The translations under genes were made by a program, and so were the position numbers. Positions 36,561 through 47,039 of a stretch of DNA of 64,000 nucleotides are shown here, piece by piece. The number at the start of each line of letters is the position of its first letter. Position 1 is the first letter of the stretch. The notes beneath the pieces were generated by a model, which saw only the letters and a program-made list of their open reading frames with translations, was not told the origin of the DNA and ran no database searches. This stretch comes from Desulfobacula sp. (GTDB taxonomy: Bacteria > Desulfobacterota > Desulfobacteria > Desulfobacterales > Desulfobacteraceae). The DNA lies in NCBI RefSeq assembly GCF_030145145.1, contig NZ_JAQYWD010000008.1, forward strand, positions 92,528 through 156,527. The letters run 5' to 3'.

Positions 36561-38648
36561 ATGGAAAAAAAATTTACAACAACCATTAATGGAAAAGAAT
36601 TTTCCATCAGTGGGGGGAAAATTGCCAAGCAGGCATCAGGGTCAGTAATTGTACAATATGGAGAAACCATTGTGTTGGTGACGGCTGTTTCTTCCAAAGA
36701 CCCCAAAAAGGATATCAGTTTTCTGCCGTTAACGGTGGAATACCAGGAAAAAATTTATTCAGCAGGCAGGATTCCGGGAAATTATTTTCGGCGGGAGATC
36801 GGCAGGCCTTCTGAAAAGGAAACGCTGACAGCCAGATTGATTGATCGACCCATTCGTCCGTTGTTTGTGGATGATTATAACTATGAGACCCAGGTCATTG
36901 CCACGGTTCTTTCCATGGATAAAATTCATGAACCTGATACCCTGGCCATTGTTGGGGCATCTGCCGCCTTACAAATTTCTGATATTCCCTTTGCAGGACC
37001 CATTGCCGGTATCAAGGTGGGGCGCATAGAGGGGCAGTTTGTTGCCAATCCGACCATTGAACAGATGAAAGACAGTGATATCGAACTGGTTGTGGCGGGG
37101 TCAAAAACCGGTGTGGTCATGGTGGAAGGCGGGGCAGATATTGTTTCGGAAAAAGATATGCTGGATGCGATTTTCTTTGGCCATGAAGCCCTTCAGCCCC
37201 TCATTGAACTGCAAGAACAGGTCAAAGAAGTTTTTGGACGGGAAAAACGCGTGTTTGTTTCCCCTGCCAGGGATGAAGAACTGAAAGCCAAGGTGATAGC
37301 GTTCTCAAGGGATAAAATTTATCAAGACGTTCAGATCAAAACAAAAATTGAACGTCAAAACGCGTTGAGTGCTTTAAAAGATCAGGTGGTTGAACAGTTT
37401 ACAGAAGCCTATCCCGAGCAGACCAAAGAGATAAAAGAAGCCTTTAGTAAATGTGTTAAAATGGTCAGTCGGGATATTGTTTTAAAAGAGGATAAACGGA
37501 TTGATGGCCGGGCATTTGATGAAATCAGACAAATCGACTGTGAGGTGGGTAAACTTCCCAGACCGCACGGGTCAGCACTTTTTACCCGGGGTGAAACCCA
37601 GGTGCTGGGTGTTTTGACCCTTGGCTCGGGTATGGATGAACAACGGGTTGAAACCCTTATGGGAAATGAAACCCGGGCCTTTATGCTGCATTATAATTTC
37701 CCGGCCTTTTCCGTGGGGGAAGTCAGACGTGCAGGCGGCCCCAGCCGAAGGGATATTGGTCATGGAAATCTGGCGAGCCGGGCCATTCAAAGAGTTCTTC
37801 CTTCCCCGGAAGACTTTGAATATACCATTCGACTGGTGGGAGAGGTCATGGAGTCCAACGGAAGTTCATCCATGGGAACCGTATGTTCAGGAATTCTGGC
37901 ATTGATGGATGGCGGCGTTCCCATCAAAGCGCCGGTTTCCGGGATTGCCATGGGTCTGGTAAAAGATGACAATAAAACCGCTGTACTTTCGGATATATTG
38001 GGCGATGAAGATCATTTCGGTGATATGGATTTCAAGGTGGCGGGAACGGCTGAAGGCATTACCGCACTCCAGATGGATATTAAGATTAAGGAATTGTCAA
38101 AAGAAATCATGGAGACCGCCCTTAACCAGGCCAAAGGCGGCAGGATTCACATTTTAAACAAGATGCTTGAAACACTTAAGGATGCCAGACAGGAAGTCTC
38201 ACCCCATGCCCCCAAAATCGTCAGTATTCAAATTAAACCGGATAAAATAAGGGATATCATCGGTCCTGGCGGAAAAGTGATCAGAGCGCTTCAGGCAGAA
38301 ACCAATACCATCATTGAGGTAAATGATTCCGGTATCGTCAAGATTGCGGCTGAAAACGAAGAAGATGCAGCCATTGCTTTAAAAATGGTATCCGATATCG
38401 CCCTTGATCCTGAGATTGGTGAAATCTATGAAGGTACTGTTGTTAAAATTACCGATTTCGGGGCTTTTGTAAATATCAAACAGGGCACGGACGGTCTGGT
38501 GCATATTTCCGAACTGGCCAATCACCGGGTTAAAAAAGTAACCGATGTGCTGAAAGAGGGAGATGTTATCCCGGTAAAGGTTCTGGATGTTACCCGGGAT
38601 GGAAAAATAAAGCTGAGTTACAAAGCTGCCCTGAGCGATGAAAAATAA
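36561..38648 (+). CDS. pnp: Polynucleotide phosphorylase
   Basis: A 695-residue trimeric 3'-to-5' exoribonuclease that uses phosphate to degrade RNA. It has two RNase PH domains (first about 10-140, second about 310-550 with [14 protein letters not shown] and [10 protein letters not shown]), then KH ([21 protein letters not shown]) and S1 ([17 protein letters not shown]) domains. ATG 36561 is chosen over 36531 because AGGAG lies six bases before it, and the ten extra residues fall in the leader hairpin. Its end overlaps the next gene by 11 bases. Confidence 0.97.
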   Translation: MEKKFTTTINGKEFSISGGKIAKQASGSVIVQYGETIVLVTAVSSKDPKKDISFLPLTVEYQEKIYSAGRIPGNYFRREIGRPSEKETLTARLIDRPIRPLFVDDYNYETQVIATVLSMDKIHEPDTLAIVGASAALQISDIPFAGPIAGIKVGRIEGQFVANPTIEQMKDSDIELVVAGSKTGVVMVEGGADIVSEKDMLDAIFFGHEALQPLIELQEQVKEVFGREKRVFVSPARDEELKAKVIAFSRDKIYQDVQIKTKIERQNALSALKDQVVEQFTEAYPEQTKEIKEAFSKCVKMVSRDIVLKEDKRIDGRAFDEIRQIDCEVGKLPRPHGSALFTRGETQVLGVLTLGSGMDEQRVETLMGNETRAFMLHYNFPAFSVGEVRRAGGPSRRDIGHGNLASRAIQRVLPSPEDFEYTIRLVGEVMESNGSSSMGTVCSGILALMDGGVPIKAPVSGIAMGLVKDDNKTAVLSDILGDEDHFGDMDFKVAGTAEGITALQMDIKIKELSKEIMETALNQAKGGRIHILNKMLETLKDARQEVSPHAPKIVSIQIKPDKIRDIIGPGGKVIRALQAETNTIIEVNDSGIVKIAAENEEDAAIALKMVSDIALDPEIGEIYEGTVVKITDFGAFVNIKQGTDGLVHISELANHRVKKVTDVLKEGDVIPVKVLDVTRDGKIKLSYKAALSDEK

Positions 38649-39414
38649 GTCGTTCAGTGTCTGTCCCCTTGCCAGTGGCAGCAAGGGGAACAGCCTGTTT
38701 GTGTCCTGCAATAACAGTTCTCTATTGATTGATGCGGGACTTTCAGGGATTGAAATTCAACGGCGGCTGAACACCATCGGTGTTGCCCCTGAAAATCTTA
38801 CGGCTATTATTATTACCCATGAGCATTCCGATCATGTTAAAGGTGCCGGCATATTGAGTCGCCGATTTAAACTTCCTGTTTATATCACACAAAAGACCTA
38901 TCAGGCATGCCGGGACATTGGAAAAATTGAAGACCTGTGCTTTTTTGAATGCGGCACCCCTTTTCAGATAGATCAAATAAGGGTCCGCCCGTTTTCCATT
39001 TCCCACGATGCCAAAGATCCCTCCGGACTGACCATGGAATATAATGGTCACAAGGTTGGCATCGCCACCGACCTGGGCATGGTCACGCGTCTGGTCAAAG
39101 AGCATTTAAAGGACAGCAGTCTTTTATACCTGGAATCAAACCATGATCCGGACATGTTGATTAACGGCTCTTACCCATGGCATCTCAAACAAAGAATCAA
39201 AGGCAGGACCGGGCATTTGTCCAATATGGATGCGGGGGCACTAATATCGGAACTGAAGACCGAGGCCTTAAAACATGTTATTCTTGCGCATTTGAGTGAA
39301 GAAAACAACTGCCCTCAAAAAGCGTTTCAAGAGGTCTCAAAGCACCTGAACGCTTCAGCGATTGCCCTGCATGTTGCCGGACCGGATCAACCGGGGAACG
39401 TTATCCACCTGTAA
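38638..39414 (+). CDS. Metallo-beta-lactamase-fold hydrolase (YycJ-like)
   Basis: A 258-residue MBL-fold protein with the metal site His61-Glu-His63-Ser-Asp65-His66 in [12 protein letters not shown], preceded by [12 protein letters not shown]. It further has [25 protein letters not shown] and a late His in [11 protein letters not shown]. The closest familiar group is YycJ/WalJ, putative exonucleases; the substrate cannot be read from the sequence. Its start lies inside the end of pnp (11-base overlap), indicating translational coupling with a ribonuclease, which supports a nucleic acid role but does not prove it. Confidence 0.8.
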   Translation: MKNKSFSVCPLASGSKGNSLFVSCNNSSLLIDAGLSGIEIQRRLNTIGVAPENLTAIIITHEHSDHVKGAGILSRRFKLPVYITQKTYQACRDIGKIEDLCFFECGTPFQIDQIRVRPFSISHDAKDPSGLTMEYNGHKVGIATDLGMVTRLVKEHLKDSSLLYLESNHDPDMLINGSYPWHLKQRIKGRTGHLSNMDAGALISELKTEALKHVILAHLSEENNCPQKAFQEVSKHLNASAIALHVAGPDQPGNVIHL

Positions 39415-39489
39415 TCCCCCGGGATCGGTCTGTTTTTTCTGCCCATGGAGAATCCTCTAAGAAAGAAGGGCATGTGACCTCAATACCGA

Positions 39490-41283
39490 TCAGATTTGTT
39501 CTTTTTTCAACAGGTGGTAATATTCACCCTTTAATTCAACCAGTTCCTGGTGAGAGCCCTTCTCCCTTATGGCACCCTCCCTTAAAAGGATGATGGTATC
39601 ACATTCTTTGACCGTGGACAGCCTGTGGGCAATGATGATGGAAAGTCTCCCTTGCATCAGCTTTTTCATGGCATCATGGACTTTTTGTTCGGACTGTGAA
39701 TCCATATAGGATGTTGCTTCATCAAAAATGATCAGGTCCGGGTTAAAGGCAAAGGCCCTTGCGATACATACCAGTTGTTTTTCTCCACTGGACAACGGTC
39801 GCCCGCCTTCTTTTATAACGGTTTCAAGGCCTGAAAATTTCTCAAATAAAAAATTACAATTGGCATTATATAATGCCGTTTCCAGAGGGGAATCCGTCAT
39901 GTCAAATCCGGATGGTTTGATATTCTCCCTGATACTGCCGGAAAAAAGAACCGGGTCCTGCATGACCAGGGCGGTTTTATTTCTGATGTCTCTGATGTTT
40001 ACGGCGTGATAATTGATATGATTAATGAAAATGTTTCCATGATCGGGTTGATAAAATCCAGTGATCAGATTGATAATGGTACTTTTTCCTGAGCCTGTCT
40101 GCCCGACAATACCAATGGCGTTTCCTTCGGGGAGATGAAAAGAAATATCTTTTAAAATGCGTTTGTTTCGTTCATAGGAAAAATTTACCTGGTCAAACGT
40201 AACACTGGAGATAGTATCAATACACGTTCTTTCTTTGCTGACGCGTTGTTTTGCCTGGTCATGATTCAGCACTGTGATAATTCGTTCTGCCGAAGCCAGG
40301 GCATTCTGGAGCAGGTTAAATTTTTCAGACAGTTCTCTTAAGGGCCTGAAAAAAAGTTTCATATACGTTAAAAAAACCACCAGTTGGCCGAGGGTCATTG
40401 TCGTTTTAATGACGTTGGAGCTTCCGGTCCATAAAATAATCGCCACACTTAATACCCCCAAAAAACCGATAAAGGGCATAAAGATAGAGAATATTTTTAT
40501 CTGGAACAGGGCAGCGCTGAAATGTTCGAAATTTAAAGTTTCAAATCGTTGCATGAACCTGTCCCGGCTGGAGGTTGTCTGGATGATTTTGATGCCGGTG
40601 ATGGCTTCGGAAAAACTGTGGTTGATCTCTGCAATTTTCTGTCGGATGGTCCTGAACGCCCGTCTTAAAATATTTGAGGACATGCTGACACTGATCCCGA
40701 TCACCGGAATCAGAATGGACAGATAGAGTGTGAGGGTATGGTCAATGGTAAACAGGATTACCAGAATGCCAATCATGAGCAAAAGATCCTTGAAAATAAA
40801 GATGAGGATACTGGTAAACATTTCATTCATGTTTTCAATGTCGCCAGCCACCCGGGACACCATCCTCCCGCTGGAGTTGATATCATAAAAGGCGACCGGC
40901 AGAAATGTCATGTGGGCGAAGAGGGCGCATCTCAGGTTTAATATGATTTTTTGTCCGGTGTATTCCATGAAAAAGGTCTGGATAAAATCAATGACAAATG
41001 AGATGAGGATAAATCCGCAAAAAATGAGGCAAAAGGTTTGGAAAGACGTAATTTCAATTCCAAAGAGGTCGAGTCCGCTTCCTTTCACGGGAACGATAAA
41101 ACCGTCAATGGCCTTTTGGGTAAACAGGGGCATGAGCAATTCGAAAAACGTTACCAGAAAAACCAGGAGTGTTGACACGATCAGCATCCATAAATAGGGT
41201 CTGATAAACGGCCATAACTTTTTAATCAGCTTTAGATTGGCAAGCTTGATTTCCTTTTCTTCCCGGGGGGCTTCAGATGTCAT
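39490..41283 (-). CDS. ABC exporter half, canonical ATPase site subunit
   Basis: A 597-residue fused membrane/ATPase half-transporter. About six transmembrane helices fill the first 320 residues. The ATPase domain has Walker A GQTGSGKST, the signature LSSGEKQL, and Walker B LIIFDEATS with an intact catalytic Glu. ATG 41283 is used because AGGAGG lies three bases before it; the longer frame would overlap the preceding gene deeply. It overlaps the partner gene by 11 bases. The two form a heterodimeric exporter of the LmrCD/TM287-288 type; the cargo (drug, lipid or peptide) is unknown. Confidence 0.88.
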   Translation of the reverse strand: MTSEAPREEKEIKLANLKLIKKLWPFIRPYLWMLIVSTLLVFLVTFFELLMPLFTQKAIDGFIVPVKGSGLDLFGIEITSFQTFCLIFCGFILISFVIDFIQTFFMEYTGQKIILNLRCALFAHMTFLPVAFYDINSSGRMVSRVAGDIENMNEMFTSILIFIFKDLLLMIGILVILFTIDHTLTLYLSILIPVIGISVSMSSNILRRAFRTIRQKIAEINHSFSEAITGIKIIQTTSSRDRFMQRFETLNFEHFSAALFQIKIFSIFMPFIGFLGVLSVAIILWTGSSNVIKTTMTLGQLVVFLTYMKLFFRPLRELSEKFNLLQNALASAERIITVLNHDQAKQRVSKERTCIDTISSVTFDQVNFSYERNKRILKDISFHLPEGNAIGIVGQTGSGKSTIINLITGFYQPDHGNIFINHINYHAVNIRDIRNKTALVMQDPVLFSGSIRENIKPSGFDMTDSPLETALYNANCNFLFEKFSGLETVIKEGGRPLSSGEKQLVCIARAFAFNPDLIIFDEATSYMDSQSEQKVHDAMKKLMQGRLSIIIAHRLSTVKECDTIILLREGAIREKGSHQELVELKGEYYHLLKKEQI

Positions 41284-43000
41284 ATTCCTCCTCAAACTGT
41301 TGGACCCGGTAAGAGTGTTCGTAGAATCGATCTGTTTTAATGAGCGCTTCATGGGTTCCGAAATGATCAATCCGCCCTTCTTTTAAGACAAAAATGCTGT
41401 CACAGGCAGCCAGTGCGGAGATCCTGTGAGATATAATAATGAATGTGGCATTTAAATTCATCCGGCCTAACTTTGAAATGACGCTGGCGGCAGTATGGGA
41501 GTCCATCTGGCTGATGGGGTCATCCAGGATGATGATGGGTTTTTCCAGTATCAGGGTCCGGGCAAGGGCAACCCGTTGTTTTTGTCCGCCTGAAAGCGTT
41601 ATCCCCCTTTCACCAACAAGGGTTTCCAGTCCATCTGGCATTTCCTCAAGGGTCTCTTTCAGGTTGCAGACGTTGATAATTCTGTCGAGTTTTTTTTGAT
41701 CCAATGGTTTGCCCAGGAGAATGTTTTCTTTGATGGTGCCGGAAAAAAGGAACGCTTCCTGGGGCATCAATGCCACCTGCTGCCTTAAAAAATCCAGATC
41801 AAGGGTTTTTAGATCAAGACCATCCAGATAAATGGTGCCCTTTGTTGTATTGTAAAGTCTTGGAATCAATTGGACCAGGCTTGTTTTACCGGAACCCGGG
41901 GGGCCGGTGATGCCAACGGAGGTCCCCGGATGGATATCAACACTGATATCTGAAAGCACGGGACTGCCCTTGCCATAAGCAAAACCGACGTTTTTAAACC
42001 GGATGTTTCCCTTTACGCTTGAAAGGGGATGGGGGGTTTCAGGGGAGGTCACGTCAGGCGTTGAGTCTAAAAGGGTATTAATCCGTTTTAAGGATGCCAT
42101 TCCCCGTTGAAAGAGATTGGTCATCCACCCAATGGCAATGACAGGCCATGCCAGAATCCCAAGGTATTGCAGAAACGCGACAAGTTCACCCGGTGTGAGC
42201 ACCTGTTCCATGACCAGATATCCGCCGTAAAATATAACCACCAGGGTGGACAGGTTGAAAAACAGCCCCAATAAAGGTCTTAACAGGGCAGTAATAACCG
42301 CCCGTTTCAGGTTTTTTTTAAAATAATCGGTTGAAGCCCCCCTGACCTTTTGGCCGACAATGGTTTCAAAATTAAACACTTTTATGATGCGAATACCAAA
42401 AAAACTCTCCCTTACCAGCTCTGTCAGTATGGAAAAAGATTCCTGGGCTGTTTTATGAAAACGATACATTTTTTTGCCCAGGGTTCTTGTCACAAGAATC
42501 AAAAACGGCATGGGGATCATGGCCAGGGCAGTCAATTTCGGATGGGTCAGGAGCATGATGGCAAAGGTGGCACCGCCCAGCAGGATCGTGTCCACCAGCA
42601 CGATCAGGCCAAAACCGAATGCCATGCGGATATGATTGATGTCGCTTACGGCATGGGCCATGATATCCCCTGTCTTGATGGTGTCTAAAAAGGCCATGTC
42701 CAGGTTCAAGACATGTTTGAAAAGATCATCCCGGATGCCCTTCTCAACATCCCTGGCACTTCCCATGAGAAGATTGCGCCATACATACCTTAATCCTGCC
42801 ATGACAAGACCCAGGAAAATAATAAACATACACTTTAACAACAAGGTGTTGCTGTCAAAAGGGGTTGACTTTAAGGCGTCTATGGCGGTTTTAATAATCT
42901 GGGGAATGACCAGCTGTGTGACGTCCACAATAATCATGCAAAAAATACCCAATAGTATTTTATACAGATTTTTTTTAAAGTACGGATAAATCAGTTTCAA
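41273..43000 (-). CDS. ABC exporter half, degenerate ATPase site subunit
   Basis: A 575-residue half-transporter, first gene of the pair. It has six predicted membrane helices, Walker A GPPGSGKTS and a canonical signature LSGGQKQR. Walker B reads IIILDDPIS, so the usual catalytic Glu is Asp. In heterodimeric exporters this pattern marks the subunit that contributes the non-hydrolysing site, which matches its coupling to the canonical partner. The start is ATG 43000. No substrate-binding or efflux-regulator gene is adjacent. Confidence 0.88.
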   Translation of the reverse strand: MKLIYPYFKKNLYKILLGIFCMIIVDVTQLVIPQIIKTAIDALKSTPFDSNTLLLKCMFIIFLGLVMAGLRYVWRNLLMGSARDVEKGIRDDLFKHVLNLDMAFLDTIKTGDIMAHAVSDINHIRMAFGFGLIVLVDTILLGGATFAIMLLTHPKLTALAMIPMPFLILVTRTLGKKMYRFHKTAQESFSILTELVRESFFGIRIIKVFNFETIVGQKVRGASTDYFKKNLKRAVITALLRPLLGLFFNLSTLVVIFYGGYLVMEQVLTPGELVAFLQYLGILAWPVIAIGWMTNLFQRGMASLKRINTLLDSTPDVTSPETPHPLSSVKGNIRFKNVGFAYGKGSPVLSDISVDIHPGTSVGITGPPGSGKTSLVQLIPRLYNTTKGTIYLDGLDLKTLDLDFLRQQVALMPQEAFLFSGTIKENILLGKPLDQKKLDRIINVCNLKETLEEMPDGLETLVGERGITLSGGQKQRVALARTLILEKPIIILDDPISQMDSHTAASVISKLGRMNLNATFIIISHRISALAACDSIFVLKEGRIDHFGTHEALIKTDRFYEHSYRVQQFEEEYDI

Positions 43001-43116
43001 AATAATTATGTCATTGTCCGGGTTTTTACCTGGAAAACATCTCCAAATCAGATTAAGTCACTGGGAAAAAATCATACCAGATATGCCGAAGACCGTCAAC
43101 GCGTCTCATCGTAACC

Positions 43117-43189
43117 CAGCCATTCTCATTAGGGTTTAAATCATTGACCCTGTTCCCGGGAAAGTTGCGTTTCATAATGAGAATGGCTG
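43117..43189. repeat. 15-bp perfect inverted repeat in the ABC/mce intergenic region
   Basis: CAGCCATTCTCATTA (43117-43131) and TAATGAGAATGGCTG (43175-43189) are exact reverse complements separated by 43 bases. They may be paired operator half-sites, or a remnant of a dispersed palindromic element. Confidence 0.65.
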
Positions 43190-43295
43190 ATCATAACCCG
43201 GCCAGCGTTAATGGGTGACTATCGGCGCTGTGCCAGTGATTTCACCTGAATGGCGGTGACCGGGAGGGGTGTGAACACATCCAACCAGTTTATGG

Positions 43296-43325
43296 TTGAC
43301 TTTCAGCGGCTGAACCTTCTATAAA
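43296..43325 (+). promoter_or_regulatory. Sigma-70 promoter of mce-mut-meaB
   Basis: TTGACT (43296-43301) and TATAAA (43320-43325) are 18 bases apart and lie 40 bases before the mce start, matching the general promoter consensus closely. Confidence 0.7.
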
Positions 43326-43365
43326 TAATGACTGTTATTTTATACATTATTTTTGGAGATAAACA

Positions 43366-43767
43366 ATGAAAATACTCAAAATAGATCATCTGGGAATTGC
43401 CGTCTCCAGCATTGATGGAAAGAAGAATTTCTGGACAGATGCATTGGGACTTAATCTTGAGGGTACAGAAACCATTGAAGCTCAGAACGTGACCACCGCA
43501 TTTTTGCCTGTGGGTGAAAGCGAAATCGAGCTGTTGGAATCCACATCCACGGATGGACCCGTGGCCCGGTTTATTGAAAAAAAAGGTGAGGGGATTCAGC
43601 ATGTGGCATTCAGAGTTGAAAATATAGAAGATGCTCTTGCTGAACTGAAAGAGAAGGGAATCGCCCTCATTGATAAAACACCGCGTATGGGCGCCGGGGG
43701 TGCCAAAATTGCGTTTTTACACCCCAAAGCCACATCCGGAGTCCTGGTTGAGCTGTGTGAAAGATAG
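43366..43767 (+). CDS. mce: Methylmalonyl-CoA epimerase
   Basis: A 133-residue vicinal-oxygen-chelate enzyme that interconverts (2S)- and (2R)-methylmalonyl-CoA. The metal-binding pattern of the family is visible in KIDHLGIAVSS, GIQHVAFRVENIEDAL and a final GVLVELCER (His, His and Glu ligands). It opens mce-mut-meaB. The epimerase is needed because the carboxylase/decarboxylase product and the mutase use different stereoisomers, so the cluster works in propionate or succinate interconversion. Confidence 0.95.
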   Translation: MKILKIDHLGIAVSSIDGKKNFWTDALGLNLEGTETIEAQNVTTAFLPVGESEIELLESTSTDGPVARFIEKKGEGIQHVAFRVENIEDALAELKEKGIALIDKTPRMGAGGAKIAFLHPKATSGVLVELCER

Positions 43768-43807
43768 GGGTTTATTTTATAAATTTTAGTTGGACCGGAG
43801 GAAAACC

Positions 43808-45931
43808 ATGTCTCAAAAGTCTGATCTGAATCGCTGGCAGGATCTTGCCACAAAAGAATTGAGGGGAAAGCCCCTTGATGCCCTGACAAAGAAAACCATG
43901 GAGGGGATAGATATTAAACCGTTGTACACGGCCAAAGACCTTGATAATGTGGAATTTATGGATAATCTTCCCGGGTTCGAGCCCTTTGTGCGGGGGCCCA
44001 AGGCCACCATGTATGCCGGCCGTCCCTGGACCATTCGCCAGTATGCCGGGTTTTCCACTGCCAAGGAGTCCAATGCCTTTTATCGGAAAAATCTTGCAGC
44101 AGGACAGAAAGGCCTGTCTGTGGCCTTTGACCTGGCCACTCACAGGGGATATGATTCCGATCACCCAAGGGTTGCCGGTGATGTGGGAAAAGCCGGCGTT
44201 GCCATTGACTCTGTGGAAGATATGAAAATTTTGTTTGACCAGATTCCCCTGGATCAGATGTCGGTCTCCATGACAATGAATGGTGCGGTTTTGCCAATCC
44301 TTGCCGGGTATATTGTGGCAGCAGAGGAACAGGGAGTGAAACAGGAGCAGCTCACGGGCACCATTCAAAATGATATCTTAAAGGAATATCTGACCCGGAA
44401 TACCTATATCTATCCCCCAACCCCTTCCATGCGGATTATTTCCGATATCATTGGGTTTTGTTCGGATAACATGCCAAAGTTTAATACCATCAGTATCAGT
44501 GGGTATCACATCATGGAGGCCGGGGCAGATTCAGTTCTCCAGACGGCCTTTACCCTGGCGGATGGTCTTGAGTATGTCCGGGCGGCCCTGGCCGCAGGGC
44601 TGGATATTGATACGTTTGCCCCCAGGTTGTCTTTCTTCTTTGGGATCGGTATGAATTTTTTCATGGACATCGCCATGCTCAGGGCCGCCAGATTTCTTTG
44701 GGCAGAACTCATAGCCGCGTTCAATCCAAAGAATCCAAAATCCAAAATGCTTCGAACCCACTGCCAGACATCGGGCTGGAGCCTGACCCAGCAGGATCCC
44801 TATAACAATATTGTCAGGACCACCCTTGAATGCCTGTCCGCGGTATTGGGGGGTACCCAGAGCCTTCATACCAATTCTTTTGACGAAGCCGTTGGTCTGC
44901 CCACGGAATTGTCCGCCAGAATTTCTCGAAACACCCAGATCCTGGTTCAGGAAGAATCCCATATCTGTGACGTGGTGGATCCCTTAGGCGGATCCTATTA
45001 TGTTGAAACCCTGACCCAGAATATCGTTGATGAGGTCCGCAGCATCCTGGCGGAAATCCAGGAACTGGGGGGTATGGCCCGGGCCATTGAATCCGGGATG
45101 CCGAAAATGAGGATTGAAGCAGTGGCAGCCCGGCGCCAGGCAAGGATTGACATGGGTAAGGATGTGATTGTGGGGGTGAACAAATACCGGATGGCGGATG
45201 AAATCCCCATCCCGGTGCGGGAAGTGTCTGAAGATGTTCGGGAAGAACAGGTGGCACGACTGACAGAGATAAAAAAACAACGGGATAATAACCGGGTTCA
45301 ACAGACCCTGGCAGATATCACAAAGGCTTGTGAGTCCGGTGACAACCTTTTGGCTGCCTGCCTGCCCGCCGTAAGGGCAAGGGCCACGATTGGGGAGATA
45401 TGTGATGCCATGGAAAAAGTGTTCAAGCGGTTTGTCGCCACCACCCAGTGCATTTCCGGGGTGTATGCCGCAGAAAGTCCAGATTCTGAGATTATTGCAT
45501 CTCTGCGACAGCGGACGGCAGCGTTTAAAGACAAGACCGGTCGCCGGCCAAGGATTTTGCTGTGCAAGATGGGGCAGGACGGCCACGACCGGGGGGTAAA
45601 AGTTATTGCCACGGCGTTTGCGGATTTTGGGTTTGATGTGGACCTGGGCCCCATGTTCCAGACCCCGGTGGAAGCCGCCCGGATGGCGGTGGAAAATGAT
45701 GTCCATGTGGTGGGCGTGTCCAGCCTTGCGGCAGGACACAAAACCCTGGTGCCCCAGGTCATTGCTGAATTGAAACGGCAAGGGGCTTTTGATATTCAAG
45801 TGGTGGTAGGCGGCATCATCCCCCCCGGGGATTATGATTTTTTGAAAACCGCCGGGGCGGCTGATATTTTCGGTCCGGGAACGGTGGTAACAGATGCCGC
45901 CAACAGGACCCTGAAGATGTTAGGGGCATAA
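43808..45931 (+). CDS. Methylmalonyl-CoA mutase, full-length
   Basis: A 707-residue adenosylcobalamin enzyme that isomerises (R)-methylmalonyl-CoA and succinyl-CoA. The N-terminal TIM barrel carries [17 protein letters not shown] and the substrate residues around it. The C-terminal B12 domain has the cobalt-ligating His593 in GQDGHDRG and GVSSLAAGH and GGIIPPGDY behind it. Both domains are in one chain, as in large-subunit mutases; no separate small subunit gene is seen. ATG 43808 is preferred over an upstream TTG because GGAGG lies nine bases before it. meaB overlaps its stop (TAATG). Confidence 0.95.
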   Translation: MSQKSDLNRWQDLATKELRGKPLDALTKKTMEGIDIKPLYTAKDLDNVEFMDNLPGFEPFVRGPKATMYAGRPWTIRQYAGFSTAKESNAFYRKNLAAGQKGLSVAFDLATHRGYDSDHPRVAGDVGKAGVAIDSVEDMKILFDQIPLDQMSVSMTMNGAVLPILAGYIVAAEEQGVKQEQLTGTIQNDILKEYLTRNTYIYPPTPSMRIISDIIGFCSDNMPKFNTISISGYHIMEAGADSVLQTAFTLADGLEYVRAALAAGLDIDTFAPRLSFFFGIGMNFFMDIAMLRAARFLWAELIAAFNPKNPKSKMLRTHCQTSGWSLTQQDPYNNIVRTTLECLSAVLGGTQSLHTNSFDEAVGLPTELSARISRNTQILVQEESHICDVVDPLGGSYYVETLTQNIVDEVRSILAEIQELGGMARAIESGMPKMRIEAVAARRQARIDMGKDVIVGVNKYRMADEIPIPVREVSEDVREEQVARLTEIKKQRDNNRVQQTLADITKACESGDNLLAACLPAVRARATIGEICDAMEKVFKRFVATTQCISGVYAAESPDSEIIASLRQRTAAFKDKTGRRPRILLCKMGQDGHDRGVKVIATAFADFGFDVDLGPMFQTPVEAARMAVENDVHVVGVSSLAAGHKTLVPQVIAELKRQGAFDIQVVVGGIIPPGDYDFLKTAGAADIFGPGTVVTDAANRTLKMLGA

Positions 45932-46911
45932 TGCGGATGATTGAAACCGATCCTGAACCGTTTGTCCGGGGGATTATAGACGGCAACCGGCGCATGATCG
46001 CCAAGACCATTACATTGATAGAGTCCAATCTCAGGGCGCATCAACAGACGGCTATATCGGTTATGGAAAAGATTCTGCCCCGAACCGGAAACAGCATCCG
46101 GTTGGGGGTCACAGGGGTGCCTGGTGTCGGTAAAAGTACGTTTATTGAAAACCTGGGGGTTTATCTGGCGGACAAGGGTCATCGTGTGGCCGTCCTTGCC
46201 GTAGATCCATCAAGCCAGCGAAGCGGGGGGTCTATTCTGGGAGATAAAACACGCATGGAAAAACTGTCTGCCCATGCAAATGCCTTTATCCGTCCGTCTC
46301 CGGCAGGAGAAACCCTGGGTGGTGTTGCTGCCAAAACCCGGGAAATCATGCTGATTTGTGAAGCAGCCGGGTTTGATGTCATCCTGGTGGAGACCGTTGG
46401 CGTTGGTCAGTCTGAAACCAGTGTGGCCGCCATGGTGGATTTTTTTTTAGTCCTGATGATTGCCGGCGCAGGGGATGAGCTCCAGGGTATTAAAAAAGGG
46501 GTCCTGGAACTGGCGGACGGCATTGCCATTAACAAGGCAGACGGAGAGAATCTTAAGGCAGTGGAAAAAACCAAAGGCGGGCTTGAAGCAGCCATGCACC
46601 TGCTCAGGCCTGAAACGCCCACCTGGTTCACGCCGGTTTTGACCTGCTCGTCTCTTGTTGAGGGCGGCACGAAAAAGGTCTGGGAGACGGTCCTGGATCA
46701 CCATCAAAAATTTAAGGCATCCAAAGAATTTTTGCAGCGGCGGAAAAAACAATCCTTGAACTGGATGTGGACCCTTGTTGAAGAGGGCCTGAAACAAAGA
46801 TTTAAACGGAATGAGAAAATTAATCAAGCCATACCCCTTATTTCCCGGCAGGTAGAAGATGAACGAATGACTCCAGCAGCAGCGGCGGAAAAACTGCTGT
46901 CCTACCTGTAA
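45931..46911 (+). CDS. meaB: Methylmalonyl-CoA mutase-associated GTPase MeaB
   Basis: A 326-residue P-loop GTPase (ArgK/MeaB family) that loads and protects the B12 cofactor of methylmalonyl-CoA mutase. Walker A is GVPGVGKST (residues 62-70), with VLAVDPSSQRSGGSILGDKTRME and the DVILVETVGVGQSE switch II segment typical of the family. The start ATG shares a base with the mutase stop, so the two are translationally coupled. Length is normal. Confidence 0.95.
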   Translation: MRMIETDPEPFVRGIIDGNRRMIAKTITLIESNLRAHQQTAISVMEKILPRTGNSIRLGVTGVPGVGKSTFIENLGVYLADKGHRVAVLAVDPSSQRSGGSILGDKTRMEKLSAHANAFIRPSPAGETLGGVAAKTREIMLICEAAGFDVILVETVGVGQSETSVAAMVDFFLVLMIAGAGDELQGIKKGVLELADGIAINKADGENLKAVEKTKGGLEAAMHLLRPETPTWFTPVLTCSSLVEGGTKKVWETVLDHHQKFKASKEFLQRRKKQSLNWMWTLVEEGLKQRFKRNEKINQAIPLISRQVEDERMTPAAAAEKLLSYL

Positions 46912-47039
46912 AAACAGGAGAAAAAAACATTATCAGACCTATCCAGACCATTATAACCGTCCTTTTTTCATCCTCATTGCAGCAACTATCCCCGCCCAGG
47001 GCATCTTTATCCGATAACCTGTCCTGGCCGTTCGTGGTA

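Larger units (their letters stand above)
43001..43365. other. Divergent intergenic region before mce
   Basis: 365 bases separate the ABC exporter (minus) from mce (plus). It holds a 15-bp inverted repeat (43117-43131 with 43175-43189) and a good promoter for mce (43296-43325), both listed separately. I saw no open frame, RNA gene or mobile element in it. Confidence 0.7.

Noticed and set aside
39424..39487. GATCGGT and ACCGATC as a terminator between the MBL gene and the ABC exporter
   Set aside because: The arms are only 7 bp and lie more than 40 bases apart, without a T-tract.
44984..45799. Minus-strand open frame of 271 codons opposite methylmalonyl-CoA mutase
   Set aside because: A shadow of the GC-richer mutase coding strand; no domain and no plausible start context.
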